From: Falciphora oryzae
Taxonomy: Eukaryota > Ascomycota > Sordariomycetes > Magnaporthales > Magnaporthaceae
Direction of reading: 5' to 3'
Assembly: GCA_000733355.1 (NCBI GenBank)
Contig: JNVV01000042.1
Span: forward strand, 1 to 64,000
DNA length: 64,000 nt
The position numbers and the translations under genes are program-made. Below are positions 10,335 through 23,100 of this stretch, one piece after another. The notes beneath the pieces are model-generated. The model was not told the origin of the DNA and ran no database searches. It was given only the letters and a program-made list of their open reading frames with translations. Every line of letters begins with the position of its first letter. Position 1 is the stretch's first letter.

Positions 10335-13300
10335 TCAGTCGGGATGCGGGAACTCGTCCTCGAGCTGCAGGCGCACGCCGACGTTCATGCTGATCAGCTC
10401 CTGGACGAGCAGCTTGGCGGCGTAGGGCATGGTCATGGCCGTGACCTCGCGGGTGCTCTTGCAGGTCTGGCAGTAGCCCTTGTAGCCGAACAGGCCGCAG
10501 CGCTGGCAGATGTCGATGCTGGTGGCGTCCGACGACAGCATGAGGCGCTCAAGCAGGAGCTGGGAGGCGCCGTAGGCGATCAGGCAGTCGCGCTCCATCT
10601 CGCCCAGGCGCAGGCCTCCGTCCCTGGACCGGCCCTCGGTGGGCTGGCGCGTCAGGATGGCGCGGGGCCCCTTGGCGCGCGAGTGCATCTTGTCCTGGAC
10701 CATGTGCTTGAGGCGCTGGTAGTAGATGGGGCCGTTGAAGATGTAGGCCTCGAGCGGCTCGCCCGTGATGCCCGAGGTGAAGTAGTCCTTACCCTCCCAG
10801 CTGAAGCCGTGCCGGACCAGGGCCTCGCCCATCTCCTCGACGGGGTGTGTGCGGAAGGCGTCGCCGTAGCCATAGCGCTTCTCGCCCTCGACGACGCTGG
10901 CTTTGCCCGTCAGGCACTCGAACAGCTTGCCGACCGTCATTCGGGAGGGGAAACCGTGCGGGTTCATGATGATGTCGGGCACCAGGCCTGAGTCCTGGAA
11001 CGGCATGTCCTCCTGGTCGACGATGATGCCGACGACGCCCTTTTGGCCGTGGCGCGACGAGAACTTGTCGCCCAGCTCGGGGCGGCGCGTCTGGCGCGTC
11101 TGGACCTTGACCAGGATGTGCTCCTTCTCTGTCTGCGACACCATGACCTTGTCGATGTAGCTGGGGTCCGGGGTGCGGTACGAGATGGAGGTGTCGCGGT
11201 AGTCGTTTGAGCCCACGTCGTTGCCGATCCCCGTCGACCCCTGATCGATCGGGGTTAGCTTCTTGATCATGACCTCGCCCGCGTGAATGCGGTAGCCGAC
11301 CGTGGCGAGCCCGTCGCTGTCGATGGCCACGTTCTTGTCCGTGTGCCGGCCCGTGGCCTCGTCGACCTCGGGCCGCCCAATCTCCTCGCTCCGGTTATTG
11401 GCGTACGTCTGCAGCTCCGCCGTGTGCTTGCGGAAGACCTGGCAGCGCCCGAACCCGCGGTCGATGGACGCCTTGTTCAGCACCAGCGCATCCTCGATAT
11501 CGTAGCCCGAGTACGACATGACGACGACGGTCGCGTTCTGGCCGGCCGGCAGCTTGTCGTAGTGGATGAGCTCGATGGTCTTGCTGATCACCATTGGCCG
11601 CTGCGGATACACGAGCGTGTATAGCAGTGTGTCAATGCGGTTGAACTGGTTGTAGGCGATGGCGCCGATGGCTTGTTTACCCATAGCACATTGGTACGTG
11701 TTTCTGGGCGACTGGTTGTGGTGCGGGAAGGGGATGAGGCCGGCGACGGCGCCCAGGATGGTGAAGGGCTCGATCTCCAGGTGCGTGTGTGCCGGCGTCA
11801 CGTCCTTCTCGTAGAGTGCGACGAGCGTGTCGTTCTCCTCGTTGACGTCCAAGTATTCGACAATACCCTTGTTCAGGAAGTCGTCAAACTGGGCCCTGCC
11901 CTGGCGCAGCATCTCGAGGTGCTCATCCCGGATGTTGGGCACGCCGTTCTGCACGATTATGTATGGGCGGCAGATGCGACCCTCGTCGGTTGCGATGTTG
12001 ACTGTTGAGAAGTGGTAGTTGATGTTTATGCTGACAAAGGGCGACAGGAATCCTCTCCGGCGCATTGTCCGGAACTTGCGCGCGAACTCCTCCGGGTTGG
12101 CCGTCAGGGCGAATGGGGTGCCGTTGACGTTGACGATATAGCTGTCCGGCCGGTGCATCTCGGAGCCAGAGAAGTTCATGAGCGACTCAGCGCCCGAGTC
12201 CAGGCTGAGAATCCACTGCTTGACGGGCTCCTCGGGGAAGTGTGTGGTGATGTGCGTCATCATGGCCAAGTTCTTTACCAGACCGCAGGCCTCTCCTTCG
12301 GGCGTGTCCGACGTACACAACATGCCCCATTGCGACGGTTGCAGCGCGCGCGGGCCACTGACCTTGCGTGTTTTCTCGAACTGACTGCTGATGCGAGTCA
12401 TCATGCCGAGGGCGCTGATATAGCTCAGCCGGCTCAGAACGTGCGTCACACCTGCACGGTTCATGTTGAAACGCTTGACGGACCAGTTGCCCGACGAGAT
12501 GGACCGGTTCATACCGGCAGTGATGTGACCAGAGGTGGCGGTGATAGAATTCAGGGGATCAAAGGCGACGCCACGGTTGGATTTGCGCAGGACCTTGTCT
12601 ATGTTGAAGCGCAGATCCGTGATGAACTTCTTGAACAGGTCCTCGAAGAGCAGAGACAGCATCTGGCCGGCCAACTCGAGACGCTTGTTGCCGACAAAGT
12701 CGCGGTCGTCGACGAGTTTGGGGTCCTGGGCGGCCATAAGGACACGGCGGACCATCATGGCGACGTAGATGGCCTTGGGGTAAAAGTCAAGGCCAACGAT
12801 GGGGACGTGACCGATGATCATGTTAGCCAGGGCCTCGAGACCCTCCTCGGTGTTGTTGCGGCGGGCCATGCCGCCGCTGCCGGGCATCTTGGTGCGGATG
12901 GAGCCCATCTTGACGCGGGTCCCGACGTACTCGAGGGCCTGATGCTGGGTAAAGACGCCGGCGCGCGTGGCCTCATCGAAGTTGACGGCAAAGTCGTCCT
13001 GGTAGCGGGCGTCCTCGCCTGCGACGAGCTGCATAATCTCGTAGTCGGGCAGGCCGCCAAGTGCCTTGAGCACGATGACGATGGGGATCGGCTCAACGAG
13101 AGTGTTGTGTGTCAGGGAGATGCGCTCCTTCTTGAGCACAACGTATGTCTTGGACTTGCGCTCGTGGGTGGAGCTGGTGACCGAGGCTGAGATGATGTTG
13201 TTCTTCTCGTCGGCCTCGACAATGACACGGTTCTTGCTGAGCTGCTCCTGGATCAGGATGACCTTCTCGGTGCCGTTGATGATGAAGTAGCCGCCCGGGT

Positions 13301-13872
13301 CAAGCGGGCACTCGTTCATGTCCTCCATCTCCGAGTTGGTGGCACCGCTCAGCCAGCACTGCGAGCTCTTGAGCATGATGGGCATGCGGCCCAGCGTCAC
13401 GTTGCGGCGGATCACCTTCTTCTTGTCGCGGAAGTAGGCGATGTCGACCTTGATGGGGGCGGCGTACGTCATGTCGCGCAGGCGGCACTCCATGGGCGAC
13501 ACCTCGTTGTGCGCCTTGAAGTCGGTGAACTCGGCGCGGCTGGGCTTGCCGACGCGGATGTCGGTGAACTCGAGGAAGAAGCCGCTCTCGACATCGCTGC
13601 GCACGATGCGGTTCGCCTTGACGATCTCCTTGATCTCGTGGTTGATGAAGAAGTTGTACGAGTCGATGTGCCTGTGTGAGGAGGAGGGCTGTGAGCAGCA
13701 ATTCTTCTTTTCTTTTTGTCATGACCACTTACTGCTTCACGAGACCCTTGACCTTGAGAAAGGCCGGCAGCAGTTGCCACTTGTCTTTGGCCGTCGAGAT
13801 CGGGTCCGTCAGCTTCTTGCCATTGTAGAACGGCTCCAGCAGGGCCTCGAACCCGTCGTCGACAACAGACAT
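10335..13872 (-). CDS. rpc2: RNA polymerase III second-largest subunit (RPC2/RET1 type)
   Basis: Two exons on the minus strand: 13872-13733 (start [20 protein letters not shown]) and 13671-10335, with a 61-bp intron splitting the Gln codon of VKQHIDS. The product is 1158 residues, close to yeast Ret1. It is the catalytic-core beta-like subunit of Pol III, which makes tRNA, 5S rRNA and U6. Features that favour Pol III over Pol I/II include [27 protein letters not shown] and [14 protein letters not shown]. Active-site elements [18 protein letters not shown] and [13 protein letters not shown] are intact. The C-terminal zinc site is complete as C1102-X2-C1105-X8-C1114-X2-C1117. No break or unusual insertion is seen. 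Its 5' end faces the long 13.9-20.2 kb spacer. Family and paralogue assignment are confident. Confidence 0.96.
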
Positions 13873-15333
13873 GTTTGCGGCGACGTGCGGGCTGGCATGC
13901 TATTTTTGTTTCGTTTTAGTCGGCGGCGCGAACAATTTTCTGCGTCAATCGCGATGCGTCGTTGCCAGCTTCCCCGCCGCCGCATTTTTTGATGGACCCC
14001 TGCTCGCGCCGCGCAGCGATAAGATAAGAGCTTTTTTTTTTTTTCTTTTTTCCGTCAGCTCGTCAGCTCCTCGAGCCGCACCGGCCAAATGAGTCTTGGG
14101 TTGCACCCTCTGGGCAGCTTTCGCTTTCGTGACCCCGCCTAACTTCCCCACGACAAGTTGCCATCTCTTCCGAACTGACATTGAATGGAGGACCCAGACA
14201 CCTTGCTCATGACCCGAGGCTGCGTGGATTCGCCAGAGGCCGGGCATGCATCCTCTGATCGCAGGAGCAGGTCGCAACGTTGCCGGTTTTCACGTCCATC
14301 TCTAGCCGGTTGACATCCCTGAAAGCGGACATCCCGTTTCTCCAGCCGGCGGCTGGTGCAACTTCCATGCGAGCATCCCAACTCGTCCAGGCAAATTTGC
14401 CGAGGCCAAAGCCCTGCCCTTCACTCCATCTCCTTTCAGTATCACATCCATCCCCTCCACCACGCCGTCATGCGTCGTGCGACACGGCAGCAAGGGGGAA
14501 AAGACGCCGTGGATGCAAGCTCTTGCATCCGCCCACCAGGCCTGCATCCTCCCTTGCCAAGGGTGGGCTTGCCCTGCTGGCCTTGCTGTAGCGCATATTC
14601 GGCACGCCGTATGCGGTTGGCGTGCGTCTGTAACCCATGTCTAGGTGGTAGCATCGACGCCTGGCAGAGACCGGAGTGACTGGGTGAGCAGCCCGTCAAG
14701 CAAGAGATGATCCATCCCACGCGTGAACCCAGCCGCTGCCGTCAGCCTGCACGAGACTAGGGATGTCGCCTAGGCACCAAAGTATGGCGGCAGCAAGCGC
14801 CTATCTCTTACCCCGCCCCCGCGCCGTCATCGGCGTGCTCGCCGTCAGTTCCGACGCACCCCGGCCGGGAAGCCAGCAGGCCAGCAGGCCAGCTATGAGG
14901 GTCTATGTTCTATAGGCCAGTAGGATGGGACCCGCGCTAGACGGCGACGACGGCAAGCATCGGCTACAGCGTTCTTTTTGCCACGCCAGCCTCACTCAGG
15001 ACACACGACATGATGCATGGCCATTGGAGGACTCTGGACGAGCCAAGACGCAAGAGCCGTCACGTCTGGTTCGAAAAGGAAACGCCTCACACAACATCGC
15101 GTGTCCGGACCTCTCGCCTCCTCGGAGAGCATGGATGGGACACGCAAGAAGCATTCGAGAAACAGTGCTTTTTGCTGCGGTGTAATCCTCCCGGGTGCGC
15201 AGAACAGGTACGGTGCAGCACCTACACGTAGCCCCTCCCAGGGTCCGCATTCACCGCTTCCCCATGCAGCCAACGGAATTGGGGCATACAAAAGTGTCGA
15301 TTGGGGAGGCTGCAGCGGCGATCGGTGATTGGA

Positions 15334-15347
15334 TGCATATATATGCA
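15334..15347. repeat. Perfect 14-bp palindrome TGCATATATATGCA
   Basis: The sequence equals its own reverse complement; the flanking bases do not extend the symmetry. It could be a dimeric factor site or chance AT-rich sequence. Confidence 0.6.
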
Positions 15348-17121
15348 CGCACACGCCGTCCCTCCAGCTGGAGCACGGTGGGGTCTGATCTTGGTGAAAC
15401 GGGCCAGACTCTTGTTCTACCTTTCTTTTTCTCTTCCCCTTCTTGCCGTTTTCTTTTATTTGGTCCTGAGAGGCGCCCTGCTATTCCGCAGGTGGGGGAC
15501 GGCGGCGGAGTCCGGGGCTGGAACAAAAAGAGCGGTGAGTCGGAGGCTTGACGAATACAGTAACGACTATACTGTGCAAGGCCGTCTGAAACCAAACCAC
15601 CAATCCTCATTATCGCGGGCCTTCCAACCGCCTGTGACTTGCTGGGCTCCAAGGACAGAGCCGGAGAAAGCAACGCGAGGAAATCTGGCCGCTAGCATCG
15701 ATACTGCCGAGGCGGCTAGGGATACGCCGGCCGACGCCAGTTGGTCATCGGTTACTGACCGCCTCGAAATGGACGGGATAGCGATGTTTGTGCCTCGGCC
15801 GGGTGCTCCATGGCTGTCACCCCTTCAGCTTGGAGATGAGGCTCCCCAAAACGCCCAGAATACTCACGGCAGCGCACGATTCAATCGGAAGAACAAAACG
15901 GCCTCCATCGTCACCCTTTGGTCTCATTTCCAGCTAGCGCACTTTGACAACTGGGCATGCATGCCTCCCGCGCCCTCGCGTTTGACTCGCAACTGGTCAG
16001 GCGAGCGACAGGACACATGCTGGCGATGCCGGAATCCCAGGCTGTTTATACGGCTAACCTGCCTATTTGGTTCGAAAAGGAGACGGACGGCATGTCCGTT
16101 GTCTTGTCGATACGGAGAGTCCAGACCGGGTAGCCCGGCTTCCACAGTCGGGGTGTAGGTGGCTTTTCTTTCGTTCCTGGAAAGCCACCAGGCCAACAGC
16201 CACAAACGGCAGCTGTTTGATAGTCAACAGGCTTCTCCCCCCGACAGCAAGCCCACTTCGGCACATGTTCTTTTTAGAAAGGAGAAGGGAGCCGGGTAAA
16301 CGCTACTCAGTGTAGAAACCCCCATTTATCCGACCGAGCACGAGCCAGCTAACCCACGCAGCGGCTGGCAACTGGCTGGCGCTGGCACCGCCAACTTCCA
16401 GCTCCCGACGCCAAGCTTTTGGGTACGTTTAGTGCCAAGGAAGAAGCAAGTTGGGCATGTCCCGGAGTATACGGGCACTACGGGCACACGTGCGATGTGG
16501 ACTGGCAGCATGTTAGTCGTACTGTATGTCCTCCCCCGGACAACATTCTCCCAAGAGAGGGCGTGGCTTTGGAGCCTTGCCCTGGTCACCCCCAAGAATG
16601 AGGGGCCTGCCAGGGAAGAGACGGGCCGGCGCACACACACATCACATCACACACAAAACTACCCTTGCCCAGAAGGAGCACGGGCGCCTCGGTAGCGGGT
16701 TGCGCTGAAAAGATGTCGCCATCCGCCGGGCCTTTTTTGTCTGTCAGGGATCCTGGTTTAGCGGCAGGTATGCTTGAAATGTGCTGTTTTGCTGTTGTTA
16801 TGCCAGCATCCGTTCGCCCTGTCGTGGTACAAAAAGTACCTACGTATCCTTATTTTATTTGCTATTACGTTGGCCCGTTTGATGGAGCAATCACGCCAGC
16901 AAGGGATGGTCGATATGATCAATGGTGGGTGGCAACACGGAAGTCGGGATGTCGATTGCAGATCCAAAGCCCAGTTTCCCCTCGCGTCCGTTCGCGCACG
17001 TCGGAGCTGGGTTCGGCCAGGAAGGTGATTTCTATTATCAGATGGCAACATCAATCAATGGATCAATCGCCTGACATGGCGCTGACCCGAGTGAGGGGGT
17101 GTGAGCCTAATCAGACCCCCC

Positions 17122-17146
17122 TTTTTTTTTTTTCTTTTTTTTTTTT
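17122..17146. repeat. T-rich tract (T12-C-T12)
   Basis: A near-homopolymer inside the long spacer that follows a short run of C (ACCCCCC). No function can be assigned. Confidence 0.85.
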
Positions 17147-20048
17147 CTCTCGGCTGGGGAACGGAGAATGGATGGAGAGCCGAGAGGGCGAAATATGGCT
17201 TGGGAAGGTCACACACTATGGGTGCTCTGCGTTTTCTCCGAGCTGGCACAGCCAGCGAAGCGCAGCATAAAAAAAAAAAAAAGGAGGCGCCTTTAGCTGG
17301 CGCGGTTACGCGGGTACACTGATGCTTGTCCCGGCAGGCTAGCAGACGCGCCCACCCCATGTTATTTCTCACAAAACCCGCTCCTTGTTGGCGGAAACAC
17401 GAAGGAAAACCAAGGAGGTGGGTTTGGCTGTTTTCCTGTCGGCCGCTGGCAGGAATGGATGGACAAGGGAAGGCGGGCGACGAGGGCGGAATGACCGACA
17501 GAGACTTTTTCCTGGTTGGACTGGAGTGCTGTTCCTTGAGAGGACCGAAAAAAAAAATATTGCGATGTGATATGCAATTTCTTTTGCTTCTAACCCCTTT
17601 TCGGTGATTACACGAACAGAATGCCGTACGCTGAGAGGGCGGTTTCCTGGCAGGGGATTCCAAACTCGGAGTCTAGAAACAAAACCTTGCATTCGATAAT
17701 GCCATCAAGTCCCGAAGGTGGGCAGAAAGAACACAGAGTGGCAGCCGTTTCCGGTTGTGGTGGGGGGTTTTCCTTGATGGTCGGACCGCGAAAAAGGACT
17801 ATGGGCCCGAGGAACGGCGCAGCAAGGCTTGTCTGATGGGTAAGATGGGTGTGATATCAGCGGGGGAGCGAGAGGGGCGCTCGCTCTACCAGCTTCATCA
17901 TTTGTGGAGGGGAAGGGATGGGAGAGGGGGTCCCCCGTCTACACCGCTCGCTTCGCAGGACAGTGCGCAAGCAAAGCAAGGGGGTGTGTGTTTCGGGCCC
18001 ACCGGCCGTGGTCAGAAACGATGGAAGCCGATGGATGGGTGAGTGGGATGGGGCCTTTCTCTCTCTGCTTTTTGCTCTCATCATCATCATCATCACACTC
18101 GGTCCGCATCTGGATACATATCCCTGGAGGGTGGTGCGCTACGCTGGTCCTTGGAGGTCACGGTGGGTTGTTGTCGAGAGCAGATGGGGGCGCGAGTAAG
18201 CCCTGGGACTCGGGAACAGAGAACGAACTCGGCTATGGATACATGGCCATGTAATATGGAGCTGTCGAGCGGGCGGGGCGGCTCCTTTTTCCCTCTTTGA
18301 TCAAATGTAGTATTTTCGGTAGCCTTTGGATGGAGGGGTTCGGGGCTTGGTAATGCTGCGTCGTTGGAGCCAGCTGAGAAGTCGGCCATGAACTGAAACA
18401 TACCCTTTTCTGGTTGCGTTCGCGTGTGCATGGTGCCCGGTGGTGGTGGTGGTGGGTGTGTGCCACGCTACCCAACAGTCGCGGGCCTCCACGGTCCCAT
18501 CGCCAGGAGCCCAGGCGCAAGCTGCGTTGGGTTCCATGTCAAAGAGGGGAATTCGGCGGGATGGGATGGGATGGAGCGAAGATTTCGCCTGCCGCAATCA
18601 ATGCTGCAATCAAACCGCGTGTCCAAGGGCGGAGCACGAGCAGAGCAGGCAACGTCAGTCGCCTTCGAGCTTGCCTGGCAGTTCTGGGCAGTCTGTCCCA
18701 GCCGTGCAGACGTGTCAGCAGCGCTAGGCGGAATGTCACTGGTTCTGGATCAGCGTGGGCAGGCACGGAAGGACAGAGCGGGCGCTGACTTGACAGTCGG
18801 CATCGAGAAGAAAAGGCCAAAAACCTTGGTCGCTTTGACGTGTTTTTCCGTCCCCTTCCCGGCCGCCCGTCCCAGCCCGTATCCCTCCAGGAACCGATCG
18901 GGATCCCGTCGATAACGTTTTGGGGCGACGGGGGACGGGCGTTGCTGGCTTCTCTGGCTGGGGGCGGCCCAGGTGAGGGCGCGGCATGGATTTGGGGTGG
19001 GGAGGCTAGCGTCTAAATTGTCCACTTTTCAATAGCGGGCTGGGGTCCCAGGGTTCAGCTCTGGCTTCGATTGGCCGCGCTGGCCTCGTCCGGGTCGTGG
19101 GCCAGGGGTTTTTTTTATGGCAACCTCACTCAAAACTGCAACTCGCTCTCGTTGCAGCGTCCTCCAGTCTCGACTGGCCACGCTCTTTTAATTCCTTTTT
19201 GGTTCCCGTTTTCCTTCTTTTTCCCGGCCCGGTCCCTTAATCCATCCCCCTCGGGGTCCTGTGTCCCTGCGCAAACGCCTCGTTTCTTTTTTGTACGCTT
19301 TTGGTTGTCCGCCTGGCTCTCCAGGGCGCAGAGACCGTGTGTCAGTATATTGTATTGTTCCAACAGGTACGTTGGCCGCCGCCGCCTGCCCCGACGCCCA
19401 TCCGCTCCCCTCCTGGCGCATGCCCCTGCGCTGTGTGCGCTGGTCCTGCGTCTTGTCTCGATCGCATTTGCTGCTGCGACTCGCGGCCGGCGCGTGAGGC
19501 TGGGTCCGTCCCGCGCACCACAAGCGTGGCACACACACGCAGCACACGCAGCACACACGCAGCACACATGCCTCCTCCCTCCCTAGATGCCTCCCCCTCC
19601 TCGCAATTGCGGTGGGCTGGCCAACCGACCCGACTGCGGCCCGCGAGAGAGGCACACTGGGGGCCGCCACATGGAGGGGGCCCTGCTGTCGAATAAACCC
19701 CCCCGGGCCCTGCTTGTTGCCCACAAAAAAACGCACGGGGAGTGTGCTGTCGTACCCGACTTGCAAAACCCTCGTCGTCGTTCCCCCTCGAAGAGCCTCC
19801 TCAAAACTCACTCTCCCCTCCATAGCCGCTTGCTGACTGGCCGGCCTCCTTTTTTTCCGCCTCTGCAGTATAATAGAGCTTCACCCCCGCACCCCCACCT
19901 CCTCGCAAACGTCGGTCTTGTCGCACCCATTAGCCTGGCGGTCCACGGCTGTGTACGAAAGCAGAAGGGAAAGAAGACAACAAGTATCCATAAAGTCGCC
20001 GTGTCGCCGTCGGCACCTGTAACGAAAGACGGGGGGTTAGAAGAAAGG

Positions 20049-20071
20049 AAAAAAAAAAAAAAAAAAAAAAA
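20049..20071. repeat. Poly-A run (23 A) in the PUF gene leader
   Basis: It lies about 100 bases before the PUF start codon inside a long purine-rich stretch, so it is probably transcribed in the 5' UTR. Poly(A) tracts in leaders can bind poly(A)-binding protein; that is inference here. Confidence 0.85.
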
Positions 20072-20167
20072 GAAGCCGAGGCACAGAAAAAGGGCATCAA
20101 CAACAGCGCCACAAGGAAGACGAAGGACAAAGAAGAAGAGAACGAAACCACCCGAAACAAGAAACAG

Positions 20168-23100
20168 ATGGACGAGTTGCGATTTAGGTCGCAACAGTCC
20201 CCGCGGAACGACCAGCAGCACGCCATGAACTCGCTCGTCTCGCCGCCGCGGAACTCGAACCGCCACTCGCAGAACTTCAGCGCCCCCCACGACCCGCGCT
20301 CGACACTCCCCCGCCGCTTCACAACCGACTCGGGCCGCGTCCCGACACTGACGAGCCTCGCCCCGCAGCGCGGCCCGGAGTCGCAGCAGGGTTTCGCCAA
20401 CGATGCTGTGGGTTTTTGTCTTGACCTCTCCTCTGTTGACTACGGCCTCGGCGCTGCTTTTTTGGGCGAGGGAGGACCGTGGTCTCCTCTGCGGGAATGT
20501 GTGTAGCCAGAACGCGTGCTAACTCGGATGTTTCGATGGTCGCAGGCTCTCCACAAGGTGCAATTGGTATGCGGCCATTCTTGCTGTTTCTTGCCCATCC
20601 CGTTGATTTTGAGGTTGTCTGGTCCGGTGTGACTGGAGGAGGCGGGCGAGGAGTTGCTTTCTTGGCCCCACGACTGCGCACTGTGCAGCTCGAGATGTGG
20701 TTAGGAGGGGTCGTGTGCTAGGTGCGATGTGGAAGAGGACAGACAACCTCGGGCGGGCATGTTGTTCTTGTGATGGCTCCTCGCAAAGATATGGGAGTGT
20801 CGGATGCAAGTGGCTAACCGGCGATGAGCCCCACCCCGCAGCTAGAGAAGAAGCGCATGGAGTATGAAAAACTCCGGGAGCAGAAGCGGCGGTTCGAGGC
20901 GGAGATGCAGAAGCTGGACCTGCAGCAGAGGCGAGAGGAGCAAGAACTGGCAGCCATGACGGAGGATCTCGGCCGGATCGCGGCAGGCCACCAGTCGGAG
21001 CCAACAACCCCTCCCGAGTACAGGGACCCCAACGCTGGGTTCCCCAACATGTTCTCGAGGCCGAACCGGTACTCGACCTCGAGCCTGGTGTCGCCCCCGG
21101 GCCTGCTGTACAACAGGCCCGGCCGGTCCGGTTCGCAGCTGGCGTCCCCTCAGTCGGGCGGCGGCGTCCTGGCATCGGCGCGCGGCTTCGCCTTCGACGA
21201 CCAGCTGCCGGCGCGCTCCATGCCCGGCACGCGCAGGAACAGCGACGAGGACGAGAAGGAAGAGGCCGTCCGGCAGGACCCCACGAGCCACCGGTCAACG
21301 AACGCGTACGTGACTTTTACCCGCCCTCCCTTCTCGGCATCTTTTTCCGCGTTTCGAGTTCTTTCCTTCCGTTGTCTTGTTTTGTTGGGTGCCGCGTACG
21401 AGTGTCGAGCGCCGGCCAACAGGGAGCACGGCGCAGAAAAAGTGGCGGCCCTGATGCTGCTGCTGAGGTGGGATGGAATGCGAGCATCGAATTCCCAAGT
21501 GGTCGGTTGGCTTGTTTGCAGTGCTCTCTAGTGGTTGGGTGTTCAGACGGAAGACTCAACGTGGGTCTCTCTCGAGCTGGATGGGGGTTGTGGTGGCTGT
21601 CGAAATTCACTCGAGGTCGACAGGCAGCGTGGACAGCTCCGGGTGACTGATGTTTGTCTGCCACCCGAGCATTTGCCGTGCCCCCTCTTCTCTTTCCCTC
21701 CTGCCCAAGCCAAACATCCTCTCTTTTTTACTGCAACCTCTTCTGCTGCTGTACCGTTGCGAGCTTTTGTATTAGCGTCTTGAATCTCTTCAGGGACACA
21801 AGACGGGGAGTGGCTGTTCTGTTGTCGATATCTCTCTTTATCTGGCCCAGGCCGGAATTTTGTACGGGCAGCTGGGGTCCCGAGCTTTCCACCTGCCAGC
21901 CAGCTTGCCTTCACTTTTTTTTTTTTTTTTTTCCCCTGCTCTCCACCACTTCACCTCTCCTCTAATTTCACCCACAAACCGCAACCACCCACCGAGCGGG
22001 AAAACAACACGCTCGGCTTCCTCTGTTGCTGACCGGAAGCCTGCTGCAGCTTGAACCGCTATTCTATGCCCGTTACTCGCTCGCGGACGGGATTCTACGA
22101 CCTTGGCCTCGACCAGACCAACACGACGCGGTTCCTCTTCGGCGACGAGGATAACACGGGCGAGATGAGCCAGTTCGCCAACACCGACGAGAGCTTCCCG
22201 ACTCTAACTCGGCACGACGTAAGTTCTCTATCCGCCCTGCTTAATATTCCATATCATTTTGCCTCTTTCACTTCAAACCTTTTTTTTCCCGTCGCGCTGT
22301 TTTGTCCTCACCTGGGAGCATATTGGTCCTCGAATTCTTCACTTTGCCTTCAGATTCCAATATCTTCCCGTCCACGCTTGAGCACAACCCAAACTCCCAC
22401 CTCTTCCCTACCTCTCTCCTCCCACAACCACCAGATCCCACAAACAGAAAAAAAAGGGTTCAAACGCAGATTCCCCCAGTGCCCCGCTCCTTCCATCCCA
22501 AAAACCATATAATTCTACACTTTTCTCTGCATCCTCTATCCAGCCACAACCAACTCACTCATCTGAGACTCGCCTGAGTTTTACCTCAACCTTTGTTTTC
22601 TATTTGGCTTTGTTTTCCCCACTTTTAATCCGCTGTTTCTTGCGTTGCCTTGGGTTAACATAATCATCTTCCAAAGATGTCGGCCGCCGAGCTACAGATG
22701 GAGCAGGGCGTCGGTGACAGCTGGAGCCAGGTCAATCGCCACCGCCAGCAGTCGCTATCGTCCATCACCAACGGTACCTCGTCCGCTGTGTCGGCCCAGC
22801 AGGGTACTTCTGAGCTCTCGGGCATGACGGGCATTACGAGCAACTCTTCGCTTCGCCGCTCGTTCGACATGAAGTCTATGGACATCAACAAGTACTACGC
22901 TGACAGCGCCAACGACACCGCAGTTGCGCCTGCTCAGCATGTTCTTGCGTCCCCGCCCAAGCTGCAGTCCTCGTACTCGGCCAACGACGTGCCCACGGTT
23001 AAGAGCACCGCAAGCACTGCGGCCGTCATGGGCGTCACGGCCAACAACCATGCCAACCAGCATTTCCACAATCATAATGCTAGCATCGGCCGCATCCCCG

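Larger units (their letters stand above)
13873..20167. other. 6.3-kb stretch without a supportable gene between divergent genes
   Basis: No frame here has a recognisable domain, an intact ATG start with coding-like composition, or a convincing chain of splice sites. The longest plus frame (15301-16158) lacks an ATG at its start and resembles nothing I know. The right end (about 19200-20160) is C/T- then A-rich and is probably promoter plus leader of the PUF gene. Contents worth noting are homopolymers near 17122-17146 and 20049-20071, GGT and CAT microrepeats near 18079 and 18432, and a 14-bp palindrome at 15334. Long non-coding RNAs or distal control elements are possible but unproven. Confidence 0.5.

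Noticed and set aside
12012..13190. 392-residue plus frame opposite the Pol III subunit
   Set aside because: A shadow frame of a highly conserved minus-strand gene.
15060..16090. Two copies of GGTTCGAAAAGGA as possible tRNA B-boxes or repeat ends
   Set aside because: The B-box needs CC at its 3' end; both lack it, and the flanks do not match beyond about 18 bases.
15301..16158. 285-residue plus frame with a hydrophobic stretch in the long spacer
   Set aside because: Its first codon is TTG, the first ATG is internal, no domain is recognisable and equally long frames overlap it on the other strand.
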